From Chitinophagaceae bacterium (lineage in GTDB: Bacteria > Bacteroidota > Bacteroidia > Chitinophagales > Chitinophagaceae): a DNA stretch of 45,443 nucleotides. The notes under the pieces are model-generated. The model saw only the letters and a program-made list of their open reading frames with translations, searched no databases and was not told the origin of the DNA. Positions 27,819-36,071 of this stretch are shown piece after piece. The stretch covers positions 1 through 45,443 of the forward strand of contig JAIBAV010000039.1 of NCBI GenBank assembly GCA_019695015.1. The letters are read 5' to 3'. The position numbers and the translations under genes are program-made. Position 1 is the first letter of the stretch. Each line of letters opens with the position of its first letter.

Positions 27819-28874
27819 TTAAAAATGCAACCAATTAAACTCTACACCCTTTTTGCTAAAACCAATACTAGGTGCTGGAAATTTAAATGAATTTAAAAAA
27901 AACAAAGCCACTTTTAAAAACTTACTTTTTGTTTTAATTTTAGTTAAATTTATATCTGGTGCAATATACCATTGTCTATATCTAGGTATATCACTTCTAT
28001 CAATTACATTATTGTTTTCATCTTTCCAAATATTGTCATCTCCATCAAACATTCCATCTGCACCGTAACCAACAGCAACATTTAACCAAGAGGGTACATT
28101 GCTTTTAGGAAAAAAAGATTTTATATTAGCACTTAACCAATAAGTTTGGCCATTGTAGTCTTTCAACATTCTGTTTAAAAAACTTTTGCCAAAAAGCTTA
28201 TCAGCTCGGTTATGTAAAAACGGGTCTTTATAATTTACTTTATGAAACGAAAATTTTAAATCAACTCTTTGTTCATCCCATAATAATTCTTGTGCAATAA
28301 GCAGTCCACTACCATAACAATTTGCAATAAAATCTCCCCAGCTCCAACCCCAACCAACACTATAAGCATCTAAAAATTCAATAGCAGTTTGGTATGTTGC
28401 ACCACTCAATCCTCCTAACCAAATTCTTTGTTTACGTGGTAAGCCAGCCCAACGCCAAAGTTCCATACTTGCTTTACTCTCTACATAAGCACTATATGCA
28501 TGGCCTGCTTTATCTACCTGTAACCACTCTTCATTATCATTAAAAAAATGAAAATTAGATTGTGGATAATTTTTATACCAAGCATTATACAATCCAATCA
28601 TAGCACCCCCATATCCTACAATATTCACTGCAGAAACCAACCTAATTCTTTTATAATTTCTTAAATGAGATGGAGTATTTTGAGAAAGCGAATCAAAAAA
28701 ATTTTGTTCTGTAAGCAAATTAAAACGATAAGGTGCGTACATTTTAATTTTATCTACAGTAGCAACCTGTGCATTGCTATTTTGGTAAATACCCAACCCA
28801 AATAATATGAAGAAACAAAATTTAAAATAAAATTTTGTTTCCACTTTTTTATTATAAAGCTTAAGTACTTTCAT
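27819..28874 (-). CDS. DUF2279 (YfiM-like) envelope protein
   Basis: The chosen start at 28874 gives 351 residues and an N-terminal hydrophobic stretch (FYFKFCFFILFGLGIYQNSNAQ) that looks like a signal peptide; the open frame continues 40 codons upstream to 28994, and Met at 28925 is another option. The core has DKAGHAYSAYVESKASMELW, GGLSGATYQTAIEFLDAYS and WGWSWGDFIANCYGSGL, the DUF2279 pattern of small histidine/aspartate-containing envelope proteins. The C-terminus resembles a beta-rich outer-membrane or periplasmic segment ending in GVEFNWLHF. Function unknown. Divergent from the phosphohexomutase gene. Confidence 0.78.
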   Translation of the reverse strand: MKVLKLYNKKVETKFYFKFCFFILFGLGIYQNSNAQVATVDKIKMYAPYRFNLLTEQNFFDSLSQNTPSHLRNYKRIRLVSAVNIVGYGGAMIGLYNAWYKNYPQSNFHFFNDNEEWLQVDKAGHAYSAYVESKASMELWRWAGLPRKQRIWLGGLSGATYQTAIEFLDAYSVGWGWSWGDFIANCYGSGLLIAQELLWDEQRVDLKFSFHKVNYKDPFLHNRADKLFGKSFLNRMLKDYNGQTYWLSANIKSFFPKSNVPSWLNVAVGYGADGMFDGDDNIWKDENNNVIDRSDIPRYRQWYIAPDINLTKIKTKSKFLKVALFFLNSFKFPAPSIGFSKKGVEFNWLHF

Positions 28875-28996
28875 CCAAAAACTATGTATAAAAAAGTCGT
28901 TAAATATGCTTAAAATTGCACTCATTAATGTACAGGTTATCAACAAATGTATTTTATTATTATTTAGATTTTTAAAAATAAAATTAATTAACAATT

Positions 28997-30721
28997 ATGG
29001 ATAATTCAATTTCAGTTAAAGTTAACGAATGGCTCGGTGGAAATTATGATGAAACAACCAAACAAATTATTAAAAATTTACAAGCAGAAAATGAACTAGA
29101 ACTTACTGAGAGTTTTTATAAGAACTTAGAATTTGGTACTGGTGGCCTAAGAGGCATAATGGGTGTTGGCACTAACAGAATGAATAAATATACTGTTGGT
29201 ATGGCTACGCAAGGCTTTGCAAACTATTTAAAAAAAGTATATGGGCAAGAAGAAATAAAAATTGTCATTGGGCATGATAGTAGAAATAATAGTAGATTTT
29301 TTGCAGAAACAACTGCAAATGTTTTTGCAGCAAATGGTTGCAAAGTATTTTTATTTGAAGCATTAAGACCAACGCCAGAATTAAGTTTTGCCATAAGGCA
29401 TTTAGGCTGTAAAGCAGGTGTAGTATGTACTGCAAGCCATAACCCAAAAGAATATAATGGTTATAAAGCATATTGGAATGATGGAAGTCAATTAGTTCCA
29501 CCACATGATAAAAATGTTATTAAAGAGGTAGAGGCAATTGCAAATGTAGATGAAGTTAAATGGACAGGTGGCCAAGCAAATATAACATTATTGGGTAAGG
29601 AAATGGATGAAGCATATATTGGTATGGTTAAAGCTTTAAGCATTTATCCTGATGTTATTGCTAAGCAACATAATTTGAAAATTGTTTACACACCCATTCA
29701 CGGTACTGGCATTACAATTGTACCAGAAACTTTAAAGCAATTTGGTTTTAGTAATGTAACAATTGTGGAAGAACAAGCTACACCAGATGGCAATTTTCCT
29801 ACAGTTGTTTATCCTAATCCAGAAGAAACTGAAGCAATGAGTATTGGATTAAAAAAAGCTATTGAAATAGATGCAGACATTTTGTGTGGTACAGATCCTG
29901 ATAGTGATAGAGTTGGAATAGGTGTAAAAAATCATAAAGGTGAATGGGTTTTAATGAATGGAAATCAAACTTTAGTTTTAGCTTTTGCTTATTTAATAGA
30001 AGCTAGAAAATTAAAAGGTTTGGCAAAACCAAATGATATGGTTATTTCTACTATAGTTTCTACCGATATGGCCCATAATGTTGCACAGCAAAATAATATA
30101 AGTAGCTATGGTGTTTTAACAGGGTTTAAATGGATTGCTGAATTAATTAGAGAAAAAGAAAAAGATGAAAATTATATAATTGGTGGAGAAGAAAGTTTTG
30201 GTTTAATGATTGGTAATGGAACTAGAGATAAAGATGCTGTAAGTGCTGTTGCCTTATTGTGCGAAATGGCAGCTTATGAAAAAGAACATGGAAGAAGCTT
30301 ATTTGATAAACTTATTGAACTATATATAAAATATGGTTTTTATTACGAATCCTTAATTAGTATTACTAAGAAAGGTATGAACGGACAAGCAGAAATTGCA
30401 GAAATGATGGAAGGATATAGAACGAACCCACCTAAAGTAATTAATGGTAGCAAAGTAGTAGAAATATTAGACTATGAAAAGCAAATAGGAAAAGATTTTG
30501 AAAGTGGCGATAGCTGGAAAATAGAATTGCCTAAGAGTAATGTATTACAATTCATTACTGAAGATGGAAGTAAAATATCGGCAAGGCCAAGTGGAACAGA
30601 GCCTAAAATAAAATTTTATTTTAGTGTAAATACTAAACTCAACTCTAAAAATGAGTTCGACGAAAAATTTGAATTACTTCAAAATAAAATTAAAGGTATA
30701 ATTGCAAGTTTGAACTTGTAG
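28997..30721 (+). CDS. Phospho-sugar mutase (phosphoglucomutase/phosphomannomutase family)
   Basis: Moves phosphate between C1 and C6 of a hexose. The 574-residue protein belongs to the long PgcA/PGM2-like branch. It shows the N-terminal GTGGLRGIMGVGTNRMN, the phosphoserine loop TASHNPKEYNG with Ser147, the magnesium loop CGTDPDSDR, the sugar-binding GGEESFG and the phosphate-binding RPSGTEPKIKFY near the end. Glucose 1-phosphate/6-phosphate is the likely pair, but family members differ, so the substrate is inferred. A strong convergent terminator lies between its stop and the FKBP gene. Confidence 0.94.
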   Translation: MDNSISVKVNEWLGGNYDETTKQIIKNLQAENELELTESFYKNLEFGTGGLRGIMGVGTNRMNKYTVGMATQGFANYLKKVYGQEEIKIVIGHDSRNNSRFFAETTANVFAANGCKVFLFEALRPTPELSFAIRHLGCKAGVVCTASHNPKEYNGYKAYWNDGSQLVPPHDKNVIKEVEAIANVDEVKWTGGQANITLLGKEMDEAYIGMVKALSIYPDVIAKQHNLKIVYTPIHGTGITIVPETLKQFGFSNVTIVEEQATPDGNFPTVVYPNPEETEAMSIGLKKAIEIDADILCGTDPDSDRVGIGVKNHKGEWVLMNGNQTLVLAFAYLIEARKLKGLAKPNDMVISTIVSTDMAHNVAQQNNISSYGVLTGFKWIAELIREKEKDENYIIGGEESFGLMIGNGTRDKDAVSAVALLCEMAAYEKEHGRSLFDKLIELYIKYGFYYESLISITKKGMNGQAEIAEMMEGYRTNPPKVINGSKVVEILDYEKQIGKDFESGDSWKIELPKSNVLQFITEDGSKISARPSGTEPKIKFYFSVNTKLNSKNEFDEKFELLQNKIKGIIASLNL

Positions 30722-30736
30722 AGTGAATACACTACA

Positions 30737-30777
30737 CAATAAAAAACCTGAAACATAATATTTCAGGTTTTTTATTG
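30737..30777. terminator. Bidirectional terminator between phosphohexomutase and FKBP genes
   Basis: A perfect 17-pair inverted repeat, 30737-30753 against 30761-30777, with core AACCTGAAA/TTTCAGGTT, a 7-base loop and A/T runs on both sides. It sits between two convergent stops and should serve both strands. Confidence 0.92.
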
Positions 30778-30792
30778 TTGTTCAATTATAAA

Positions 30793-31242
30793 CTAAGTAA
30801 TTATTAAAGATTTGGCTTTAATATCTACCAATTCTAAATCAAAAATTAATTCTTTACCTGCTAAATGATGGTTAGCATCTAATATTACAGATTCCTCTTT
30901 AAGTTCAATAATGGTAACATTAAATTGCTGACCTGCACCATTATGCATTGTTAATTGCATGCCAACTTCTGGAGTTAAATCTGGAGGGAATTGAGCTTTA
31001 GGAAAATCCATAATCATATCTGGGTTACTTTCACCATAGGCTTCTGCTGCAGGTATGTTAATAGTTTTCTTTTCTCCAACACTCATGCCAGTTACACCAT
31101 TATCAAAACCAGGAATTACCATTCCGCTACCTAATTCAAATTGTAATGGTTCTCTTCCTTCACTACTGTCAAAAGTTGTTCCATCTGTTAATCTACCATG
31201 ATAATGAATTTTAACAGTATCGCCTTTTTTTGCTTGTTGCAT
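30793..31242 (-). CDS. FKBP-type peptidyl-prolyl isomerase, SlyD-like
   Basis: A prolyl isomerase and probable chaperone. I place the start at 31242 ([16 protein letters not shown]), giving 149 residues and the normal family N-terminus, instead of 19 codons upstream. The FKBP core shows [23 protein letters not shown] and [20 protein letters not shown]; an insert-in-flap (IF) region follows ([19 protein letters not shown]), and the sheet closes with [20 protein letters not shown], the SlyD-type pattern. The histidine-rich metal tail of E. coli SlyD is absent. No signal peptide, so cytoplasmic. Confidence 0.92.
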   Translation of the reverse strand: MQQAKKGDTVKIHYHGRLTDGTTFDSSEGREPLQFELGSGMVIPGFDNGVTGMSVGEKKTINIPAAEAYGESNPDMIMDFPKAQFPPDLTPEVGMQLTMHNGAGQQFNVTIIELKEESVILDANHHLAGKELIFDLELVDIKAKSLIIT

Positions 31243-31495
31243 TATTTTATTTTTAAAATGAATAATATACCGTTTTCTTTCAAATAAATTTATTTGCACC
31301 TATTCGGGCAGCCAAAGTACACCCTAATTTATTAACCTACAAGAAATTTTAATTTATGTGCATAAAACAGCTTATAGCAACATAACAAACAGAATTTCTT
31401 TACCAGCTATTGGTATGTAAATTGTATTCCCATAACACTTTTATAAATTATTTTTTCCTAAAATAAATATTTCACAAAAGCACTTAAAACTCTTA
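31243..31495. other. Non-coding gap between divergent FKBP and DUF2795 genes
   Basis: No open frame of note. Besides the promoter at 31496-31526, the gap holds an 8-base inverted pair (AAGAAATT at 31341-31348, AATTTCTT at 31393-31400) with a long loop, of doubtful meaning. The FKBP promoter should lie here, but I found no full -7 match for it. Confidence 0.4.
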
Positions 31496-31526
31496 TTTGG
31501 TTATTTCATTTATACGGTTACATTTG
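31496..31526 (+). promoter_or_regulatory. Full Bacteroidota promoter of the DUF2795 gene
   Basis: TTTG at 31496-31499, a 19-base spacer, and TACATTTG at 31519-31526 match the phylum consensus in both boxes and in spacing. The start site is predicted near 31530, giving a 13-nt leader before the ATG at 31543. This is the best promoter in the window. Confidence 0.75.
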
Positions 31527-31542
31527 CAAAAAATTAAGGACT

Positions 31543-31767
31543 ATGTTTTGGACATTAGAGTTGGCAAGTTATCTTGAAGAAGCCCCTTGGCCTGCTACAA
31601 AAGATGAACTAATAGATTATAGCATACGTAGTGGTGCCCCTATTGAAGTAGTTGAAAATTTGCAGGAATTAGATGACGAAGGAACAGAAGTTTATGAGAG
31701 TATTGAAGACATTTGGCCAGATTATCCAAGCCAAGATGACTTTATGTTTAACGAAGATGAATATTAA
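31543..31767 (+). CDS. DUF2795-type small acidic protein
   Basis: A 74-residue, strongly acidic protein. It begins MFWTLELASYLEEAPWPATKDELIDYSIRSG, the DUF2795 pattern of a short helical fold with a conserved W-P-A-T-K-x-E-L core, and continues NLQELDDEGTEVYESIEDIWPDYP. Small stand-alone DUF2795 proteins are very common and well conserved in Bacteroidota but have no assigned function. A consensus promoter and a terminator bracket the gene, so it is a single-gene, probably abundant transcript. Confidence 0.88.
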   Translation: MFWTLELASYLEEAPWPATKDELIDYSIRSGAPIEVVENLQELDDEGTEVYESIEDIWPDYPSQDDFMFNEDEY

Positions 31768-31773
31768 ATAATT

Positions 31774-31798
31774 AACCACCTTTTGGGTGGTTTTTTAT
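31774..31798 (+). terminator. Terminator of the DUF2795 gene
   Basis: AACCACC (31774-31780) and GGTGGTT (31786-31792) form a 7-pair hairpin with a 5-base loop followed by TTTTA, 6 bases after the stop. The T-run overlaps the stop codon of the convergent BlaR1-type gene at 31795-31797. Confidence 0.85.
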
Positions 31799-33315
31799 TG
31801 CCATACTTCTAATATAATTTTCTTATCTGGTTTACCTTCATTAGAAATTACAATATCATACCTCTTGGGTATTATTTTTTCTAACTCTTTTTCCGTTAAT
31901 CCTTTTTTTCTAATAATTAGTTTAGATATATTATTCTCTTGTTCAATATCTGTTGCTGTTACAGTATAAGAGCTATCATTTAATGTATTAAATGCATAAC
32001 TAAATGGCATTGAACTTTCAGGAATCTCAAAATCTTCCTCTTCTAATTCTGTATCATTAATTTTTGGCTTACTGTTTTTAGGAGAATTTTTTTTGCTATT
32101 AAATGGCTTACCTACTTCAGAATTTGTAGAAAGTTTTCTCTTATTATCATTTGTAGAAATGCTTTCTATATCTGCTGGCTCTTTAACCAATTTTTCAAAT
32201 AATATATATTGTTCTTGTTGATTATTGCTACTTTTATTTTGTGCTAAACCAGTATGTGATAAGGTTTTAACTTCATTTTTAATTGTGTTACTTAATAATC
32301 TATTTGTTGCTTTATTAATTGATTCGTTTTGAATATTACCAGAAAAGAAAAATGTAAAAGATAGCAGTGCAAATAACATAAAAACAAAGCCAAATCGTAA
32401 TGCAGAATAATTATTTTTAGCACTTTTTGAATTTGTAATTCTATTGACTCTTTTTAATAACTCATTTTTATTTGATATAGCAGCCATACCAAATTGATAG
32501 GGCCTAAGGTTACTCATTGCAATTTGTAGCAAAGCATTTGCATATAAATTGGGGCAATATTTAAATTGCAAAACCCAGTCATCACAACTATTTTCTCTCT
32601 CTTGTTTTATATGCTCACTTAACAATCTTGAAAAAGGATTAAAGAATAAAACTATTTCAACTATTAGAAGTAAAATATTAACTAAAAAATCAAACCTTTT
32701 AATATGTGCTAATTCGTGTAATATTACTGCCTCTATCTGATAGGTAGATAAATTATTAATACTTGCTAAAGGCAATAATATAATAGGCTTAAAATACCCA
32801 ATTGTTAGTGGTGTGTTTACCAATTCGCTTAAGTATATTTTAACTTCTTTATTTAATCCTAATGCAATTGCCATTTCATTAACAAAAACTCTCCATTCTG
32901 CATTTACTTTATGTAGTTTATTAATTCTTAAATTGTTTGTATGATTAAACCCTATAATGACTTTTACAAGTAGAATTATTGTTACTAATAAATATACAAC
33001 AGATAAGAAAGGCAATGCTTTTTCTACTTTTAGAATTAGGGGTATAAAAAATGAATTAAAATTATTTGATTGAAGGAATAGGCCATTCTTTAAGTTAGAT
33101 GAAGTAGAAAAAAAGTTATAGCAGAAAGTATATATAAAACTACAGAAACCAATTATTTGGGCTACAACAGCAATTAGATATTTATGTTTGGAAGGTAACT
33201 TCAAGAAATTTGTGAAAAGAATATAAAGCAACCAGATTATTGCCACTTGCCATAAACTATTTATTAGTGTATAGCCTAAAGATTGTAATAAAAAGGATGT
33301 AGCAATTGGTTGCAT
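31795..33315 (-). CDS. M56-family (BlaR1/MecR1-type) membrane metalloprotease
   Basis: A 506-residue inner-membrane sensor-protease. Four or so membrane helices flank a zinc-metalloprotease domain with HELAH at 200-204 and a downstream ERENSCDDW block supplying the third ligand. After the last helix (about 310-330) comes a low-complexity Asn/Lys/Ser-rich stretch and a C-terminal domain of about 90 residues ending KKIILEVWQ. There is no penicillin-binding sensor domain as in staphylococcal BlaR1, so the signal is unknown. It begins 8 bases after the BlaI-type repressor gene, its expected substrate. No beta-lactamase gene is in the window. Confidence 0.88.
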   Translation of the reverse strand: MQPIATSFLLQSLGYTLINSLWQVAIIWLLYILFTNFLKLPSKHKYLIAVVAQIIGFCSFIYTFCYNFFSTSSNLKNGLFLQSNNFNSFFIPLILKVEKALPFLSVVYLLVTIILLVKVIIGFNHTNNLRINKLHKVNAEWRVFVNEMAIALGLNKEVKIYLSELVNTPLTIGYFKPIILLPLASINNLSTYQIEAVILHELAHIKRFDFLVNILLLIVEIVLFFNPFSRLLSEHIKQERENSCDDWVLQFKYCPNLYANALLQIAMSNLRPYQFGMAAISNKNELLKRVNRITNSKSAKNNYSALRFGFVFMLFALLSFTFFFSGNIQNESINKATNRLLSNTIKNEVKTLSHTGLAQNKSSNNQQEQYILFEKLVKEPADIESISTNDNKRKLSTNSEVGKPFNSKKNSPKNSKPKINDTELEEEDFEIPESSMPFSYAFNTLNDSSYTVTATDIEQENNISKLIIRKKGLTEKELEKIIPKRYDIVISNEGKPDKKIILEVWQ

Positions 33316-33323
33316 AAATAAAG

Positions 33324-33707
33324 CTATTTATTTTTTAGCCTATTCAATATTTTTTCTATTTCTTCCAATTCATCTTTACTTGGTTTGCTGTTACCTAAAG
33401 CTTGCATTGCTAATTGTACAGATGAGCCTCCAAAAAGCGTTTCAACCATTTTATGCATAAATTGTTTCTGTGTAGATTCTTTTGAAACGTTGGGTGTATA
33501 AATATGTACTTTGCTTGTATCATCTCTAATTACCAAACTCTTTTCAAACATTATTTGTAATAATTTTAGAGTTGTTGTATAACCACTTTCTTTGTGTAAA
33601 CTCAAAATTTCATGCACCTCTCTAACACTAGCAGATTTCTTATCCCATAATATTCTTAAAATTTCCAATTCACTTTCGGTAGGTTTAATTTTTTGCTTAT
33701 TAAACAT
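33324..33707 (-). CDS. BlaI/MecI-family transcriptional repressor
   Basis: A 127-residue winged-helix regulator starting at 33707 (MFNKQKIKPTESELEILRILW), the usual family start; an in-frame upstream Met at 33731 lies beyond a candidate operator and is less likely. Typical blocks are ILRILWDKKSASVREVHEIL, the recognition region GYTTTLKLLQIMFEKSLV, and a C-terminal helical dimerisation part with VETLFGGSSVQLAMQAL. The Penicillinase_R family binds dyads as a dimer and is cut by the partner M56 protease. An 18-base dyad sits 2 bases upstream of the ATG, consistent with autorepression. The regulated target beyond the pair is unknown. Confidence 0.9.
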   Translation of the reverse strand: MFNKQKIKPTESELEILRILWDKKSASVREVHEILSLHKESGYTTTLKLLQIMFEKSLVIRDDTSKVHIYTPNVSKESTQKQFMHKMVETLFGGSSVQLAMQALGNSKPSKDELEEIEKILNRLKNK

Positions 33708-33709
33708 AA

Positions 33710-33727
33710 TTACGATTTTATTCGTAA
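33710..33727. promoter_or_regulatory. Candidate BlaI-type operator
   Basis: TTACGATTTTATTCGTAA is an inverted repeat (TTACGA, 6-base spacer, TCGTAA) located 2 bases upstream of the repressor ATG. Its TTAC/GTAA ends recall the TACA/TGTA dyads of BlaI/MecI, but the inner bases differ. Position and symmetry support autoregulation. Confidence 0.45.
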
Positions 33728-33785
33728 GCAATATACTTTATAAATTTTAATTAGAATTATAAAATTATATAAATGGTAGTAAAAA

Positions 33786-33814
33786 CAAACTGCCCCAATA
33801 TTTGGGGCAGTTTG
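33786..33814 (-). terminator. Intrinsic terminator of the OmpA-like gene
   Basis: CAAACTGCCCCAA (33786-33798) and TTGGGGCAGTTTG (33802-33814) form a perfect 13-pair, G+C-rich hairpin with a 3-base loop, 20 bases after the OmpA stop on the minus strand, followed by TTTTT. Confidence 0.93.
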
Positions 33815-33834
33815 AATATAAATTAAAGCGAATA

Positions 33835-35205
33835 TTATTGTTTTTCAACTAACTTAAGTTCCACTCTTCTATTTAGTGCTCTGCCTTGTGCTGTTTTATT
33901 ATCAGCTACAGGGCTTTCTTGACCAAATCCTTTTGCAGATAAACGATTTTCTGCAATACCTTTTTTCTTAAAGTAGCCCATTACAGCATTTGCACGTGAT
34001 TGAGATAATTTTAAATTACTTGCAGGTTTACCTACATTATCAGTGTAGCCTTCAATATTTAAACCTAATGTTTCATTGCCTTTTTCTTTTAATAAAGCTA
34101 CAATAGTATCTAATGATTTATAGCTTTTTGTTAATAAGGCAGATTTACCAGTAGCAAAATAAATATTTTTAGCGTATAACTGAACCTTTTGTTTTTTCTC
34201 TTCTGTTAAAACTGGGCAGCCATTATTGTGTGCAGGGCCAGCTTCTGTAGGGCATTTGTCTTCTTCATCATTAATGCCATCTTTATCCGTATCTGGTATA
34301 GGACAACCTTGATAACGAGCTAAACCAGCAACTGTAGGGCATTTGTCTTCTTCATCGTTAATACCATCTTTATCCGTATCTGGTATTGGGCAACCTTGAT
34401 ATTTTGCAACACCATATACTGTAGGGCATTTATCTTCTTCATCATTAATGCCATCTTTATCTGTATCTGGAATTGGGCAACCTTGATATTTTGCAATACC
34501 ATACACTGTAGGGCATTTATCTAAACTATCAACAATGCCATCTTTGTCGGTATCTTTTGGTTCAACTTTTTTAGGAGGCATTGGAGGTTCTACTGGTTTT
34601 GCAGCAGGTTTATCGCATAAAGGAGCACCTAAGCCAATTGAATAGTTTAAGTGATAGTTACCAGTTTTTTGAGTAACAGGGTAACGATAAGAAACATCTG
34701 TAAATAAAAATGCTTCGCTTTGGCCTAAATTAAATTGTAAGCCTGTACTAACTGGAATGTAAGCACCAAAATGTGAGCCACCTAATGCTGTTGCACCAAC
34801 ACCACCAGAAACATAAGGAACAACTATATACTTATCAGTTAATAATTTTAGTCTTAAAGTAGCATCTAACTCTAATAAAAACTTTTCTTTACCCAATTTT
34901 GGAGCATCTAAAAAAGGATAATCAATAAAACTACCGCCTAAATTGGATGCAAAATCCATGTGATTAGAAATGCCTTTAATATACGAAACTCCCAATCCTG
35001 GTACCATATCAGCAAATTGAGCCCATTGCTTGTTACCAATTACAGAAGATAAAGATGAAGTTCCAATACGACTAGGTGTTAAGAAATCTTTCATAAAAAA
35101 GTTAACACTTAGTGTTGGCCTTTTTTTATAATCAGCTTTTTGATTTTGAGCAAAAGAAGTTGTTGTTATTAATCCAACAACAAAAAGTAAAATAATTTTC
35201 TTCAT
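33835..35205 (-). CDS. OmpA-family outer-membrane protein with thrombospondin type 3 repeats
   Basis: A 456-residue outer-membrane protein. A signal peptide covers about 1-19 (MKKIILLFVVGLITTTSFA), a beta-barrel-like region about 25-205, a proline/lysine linker (EPPMPPKKVEP), then thrombospondin type 3 calcium-binding repeats DTDKDGINDEEDKCPT at about 218-335, and a C-terminal OmpA peptidoglycan-binding domain (about 350-456) with IYFATGKSALL, GYTDNVGKPASNLKLSQSRA and GRALNRRVEL. It should link the outer membrane to the cell wall. The repeats are nearly identical in DNA. A -7 box with 20-nt leader and a strong terminator frame it as a single-gene unit. Confidence 0.94.
   Translation of the reverse strand: MKKIILLFVVGLITTTSFAQNQKADYKKRPTLSVNFFMKDFLTPSRIGTSSLSSVIGNKQWAQFADMVPGLGVSYIKGISNHMDFASNLGGSFIDYPFLDAPKLGKEKFLLELDATLRLKLLTDKYIVVPYVSGGVGATALGGSHFGAYIPVSTGLQFNLGQSEAFLFTDVSYRYPVTQKTGNYHLNYSIGLGAPLCDKPAAKPVEPPMPPKKVEPKDTDKDGIVDSLDKCPTVYGIAKYQGCPIPDTDKDGINDEEDKCPTVYGVAKYQGCPIPDTDKDGINDEEDKCPTVAGLARYQGCPIPDTDKDGINDEEDKCPTEAGPAHNNGCPVLTEEKKQKVQLYAKNIYFATGKSALLTKSYKSLDTIVALLKEKGNETLGLNIEGYTDNVGKPASNLKLSQSRANAVMGYFKKKGIAENRLSAKGFGQESPVADNKTAQGRALNRRVELKLVEKQ
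34226..34554 (-). repeat. 87-bp tandem repeats coding for TSP3 units in OmpA
   Basis: Four Asp-rich units with a 29-residue (87-bp) period, three of them reading DTDKDGINDEEDKCPT and the first DTDKDGIVDSLDKCPT, separated by AKYQGCPIP-like joints. The last joint diverges to GPAHNNGCP. The DNA copies differ at only scattered positions, so recent duplication or slippage is likely. Confidence 0.88.
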
Positions 35206-35228
35206 AATTACATTTTAATTAATTGTTG

Positions 35229-35236
35229 CAAAATTA
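35229..35236 (-). promoter_or_regulatory. -7 box of the OmpA-like gene
   Basis: TAATTTTG on the minus strand matches TAnnTTTG, 23 bases before the ATG, with a leader of about 20 nt. TTCG, one base off TTTG, lies 20 bases upstream. Confidence 0.6.
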
Positions 35237-35263
35237 TGGGTATATGATAAAATAAACGAATTT

Positions 35264-35271
35264 TAACTTTG
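35264..35271 (+). promoter_or_regulatory. -7 box of the VanX-like lipoprotein gene
   Basis: TAACTTTG matches TAnnTTTG. Its last three bases are a TTG that would extend the reading frame to 35269; as the box must lie upstream of the transcript, the ATG at 35293 is the better start (leader about 18 nt). Confidence 0.55.
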
Positions 35272-35292
35272 AATATCTTAATAAGTTTATAC

Positions 35293-36015
35293 ATGAACAA
35301 AAAATATTATATATTTTTCCTACTTTGCTTTATCATTTCTTGCAAATCTAATAAGCAAATATTTTCTAAAAATGAGTATGGTTTAATAGTTCTCACCACT
35401 CCAAAACAATATTTTTCTACCGTATCATTAGATAGCAGTAAACTATTAAAAAGGCTTAATGGTTTTATACCAAATATTGTTTTTGATTGGAGATATGCAA
35501 CCACAAATAATTTTACAAAACAAATATTATACACAAACCCAGATGCTTATTTAAGAATTGAAGCAGCCAATAATTTAAAAAATGTTGCTATAGAGTTAGA
35601 AAAAATAGGATTAGGAATAAAAGTTTTTGATGCTTATCGTCCTTATTCTGTTACAAAAAAAATGTGGGAGGTTGTGCCAGACGATAGATATGCATCTGAC
35701 CCTGCAAAAGGCAGTGGGCATAATCGGGGTATTGCTATAGACTTAACATTGTATAATTTAGAAACAGGAACTGAACTTGAAATGCCAACCTCTTACGATA
35801 ATTTTACTGAAAATGCTCATGCTAATTATCAGCAACTAAGCCAAATAGTTTTAAAAAATAGAACGATTTTAATAAATACTATGCAAATGTTTGGTTTTAA
35901 AGTATTAGATACGGAATGGTGGCATTTTTATTTACCAAACTCTTCTAAATACGAATTAATGGATTATGATTTTAAAACTATGAGCAAAATGTGTAATGTA
36001 AATACTCATAAATAA
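35293..36015 (+). CDS. D-alanyl-D-alanine dipeptidase, VanX/DdpX family, lipoprotein
   Basis: A 240-residue zinc dipeptidase (M15D) expected to cut D-Ala-D-Ala. The start at 35293 gives a lipoprotein signal (MNKKYYIFFLLCFIISC), so Cys17 would be lipidated and the enzyme periplasmic. Catalytic-site blocks are visible: FDAYRPYSVTKKMW with the conserved Arg, SGHNRGIAIDLTL with the zinc-binding His and Asp, and TEWWHFYL with the catalytic Glu and third zinc ligand. No vanA or vanH gene is nearby, so a peptidoglycan-recycling role is more likely than vancomycin resistance. A strong terminator follows. Confidence 0.9.
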   Translation: MNKKYYIFFLLCFIISCKSNKQIFSKNEYGLIVLTTPKQYFSTVSLDSSKLLKRLNGFIPNIVFDWRYATTNNFTKQILYTNPDAYLRIEAANNLKNVAIELEKIGLGIKVFDAYRPYSVTKKMWEVVPDDRYASDPAKGSGHNRGIAIDLTLYNLETGTELEMPTSYDNFTENAHANYQQLSQIVLKNRTILINTMQMFGFKVLDTEWWHFYLPNSSKYELMDYDFKTMSKMCNVNTHK

Positions 36016-36045
36016 AAATGCTACCTAAAATTTAGGTAGCATTTT
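36015..36045. terminator. Bidirectional terminator between dipeptidase and HtrA genes
   Basis: AAAATGCTACCTAA (36015-36028) pairs with TTAGGTAGCATTTT (36032-36045), a perfect 14-pair hairpin between two convergent stop codons, with A/T runs on both sides. Confidence 0.92.
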
Positions 36046-36071
36046 ATGTTTAAAATGGTGAGTTAAATTTA

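Noticed and set aside
34226..34554. Regular repeats that could suggest a CRISPR array
   Set aside because: The units are translated TSP3 repeats in frame with OmpA; there are no unique spacers and no cas genes.
35269..35292. Upstream TTG extension of the VanX-like gene
   Set aside because: The TTG is part of the TAACTTTG promoter box, and the extension would spoil the lipoprotein signal peptide.
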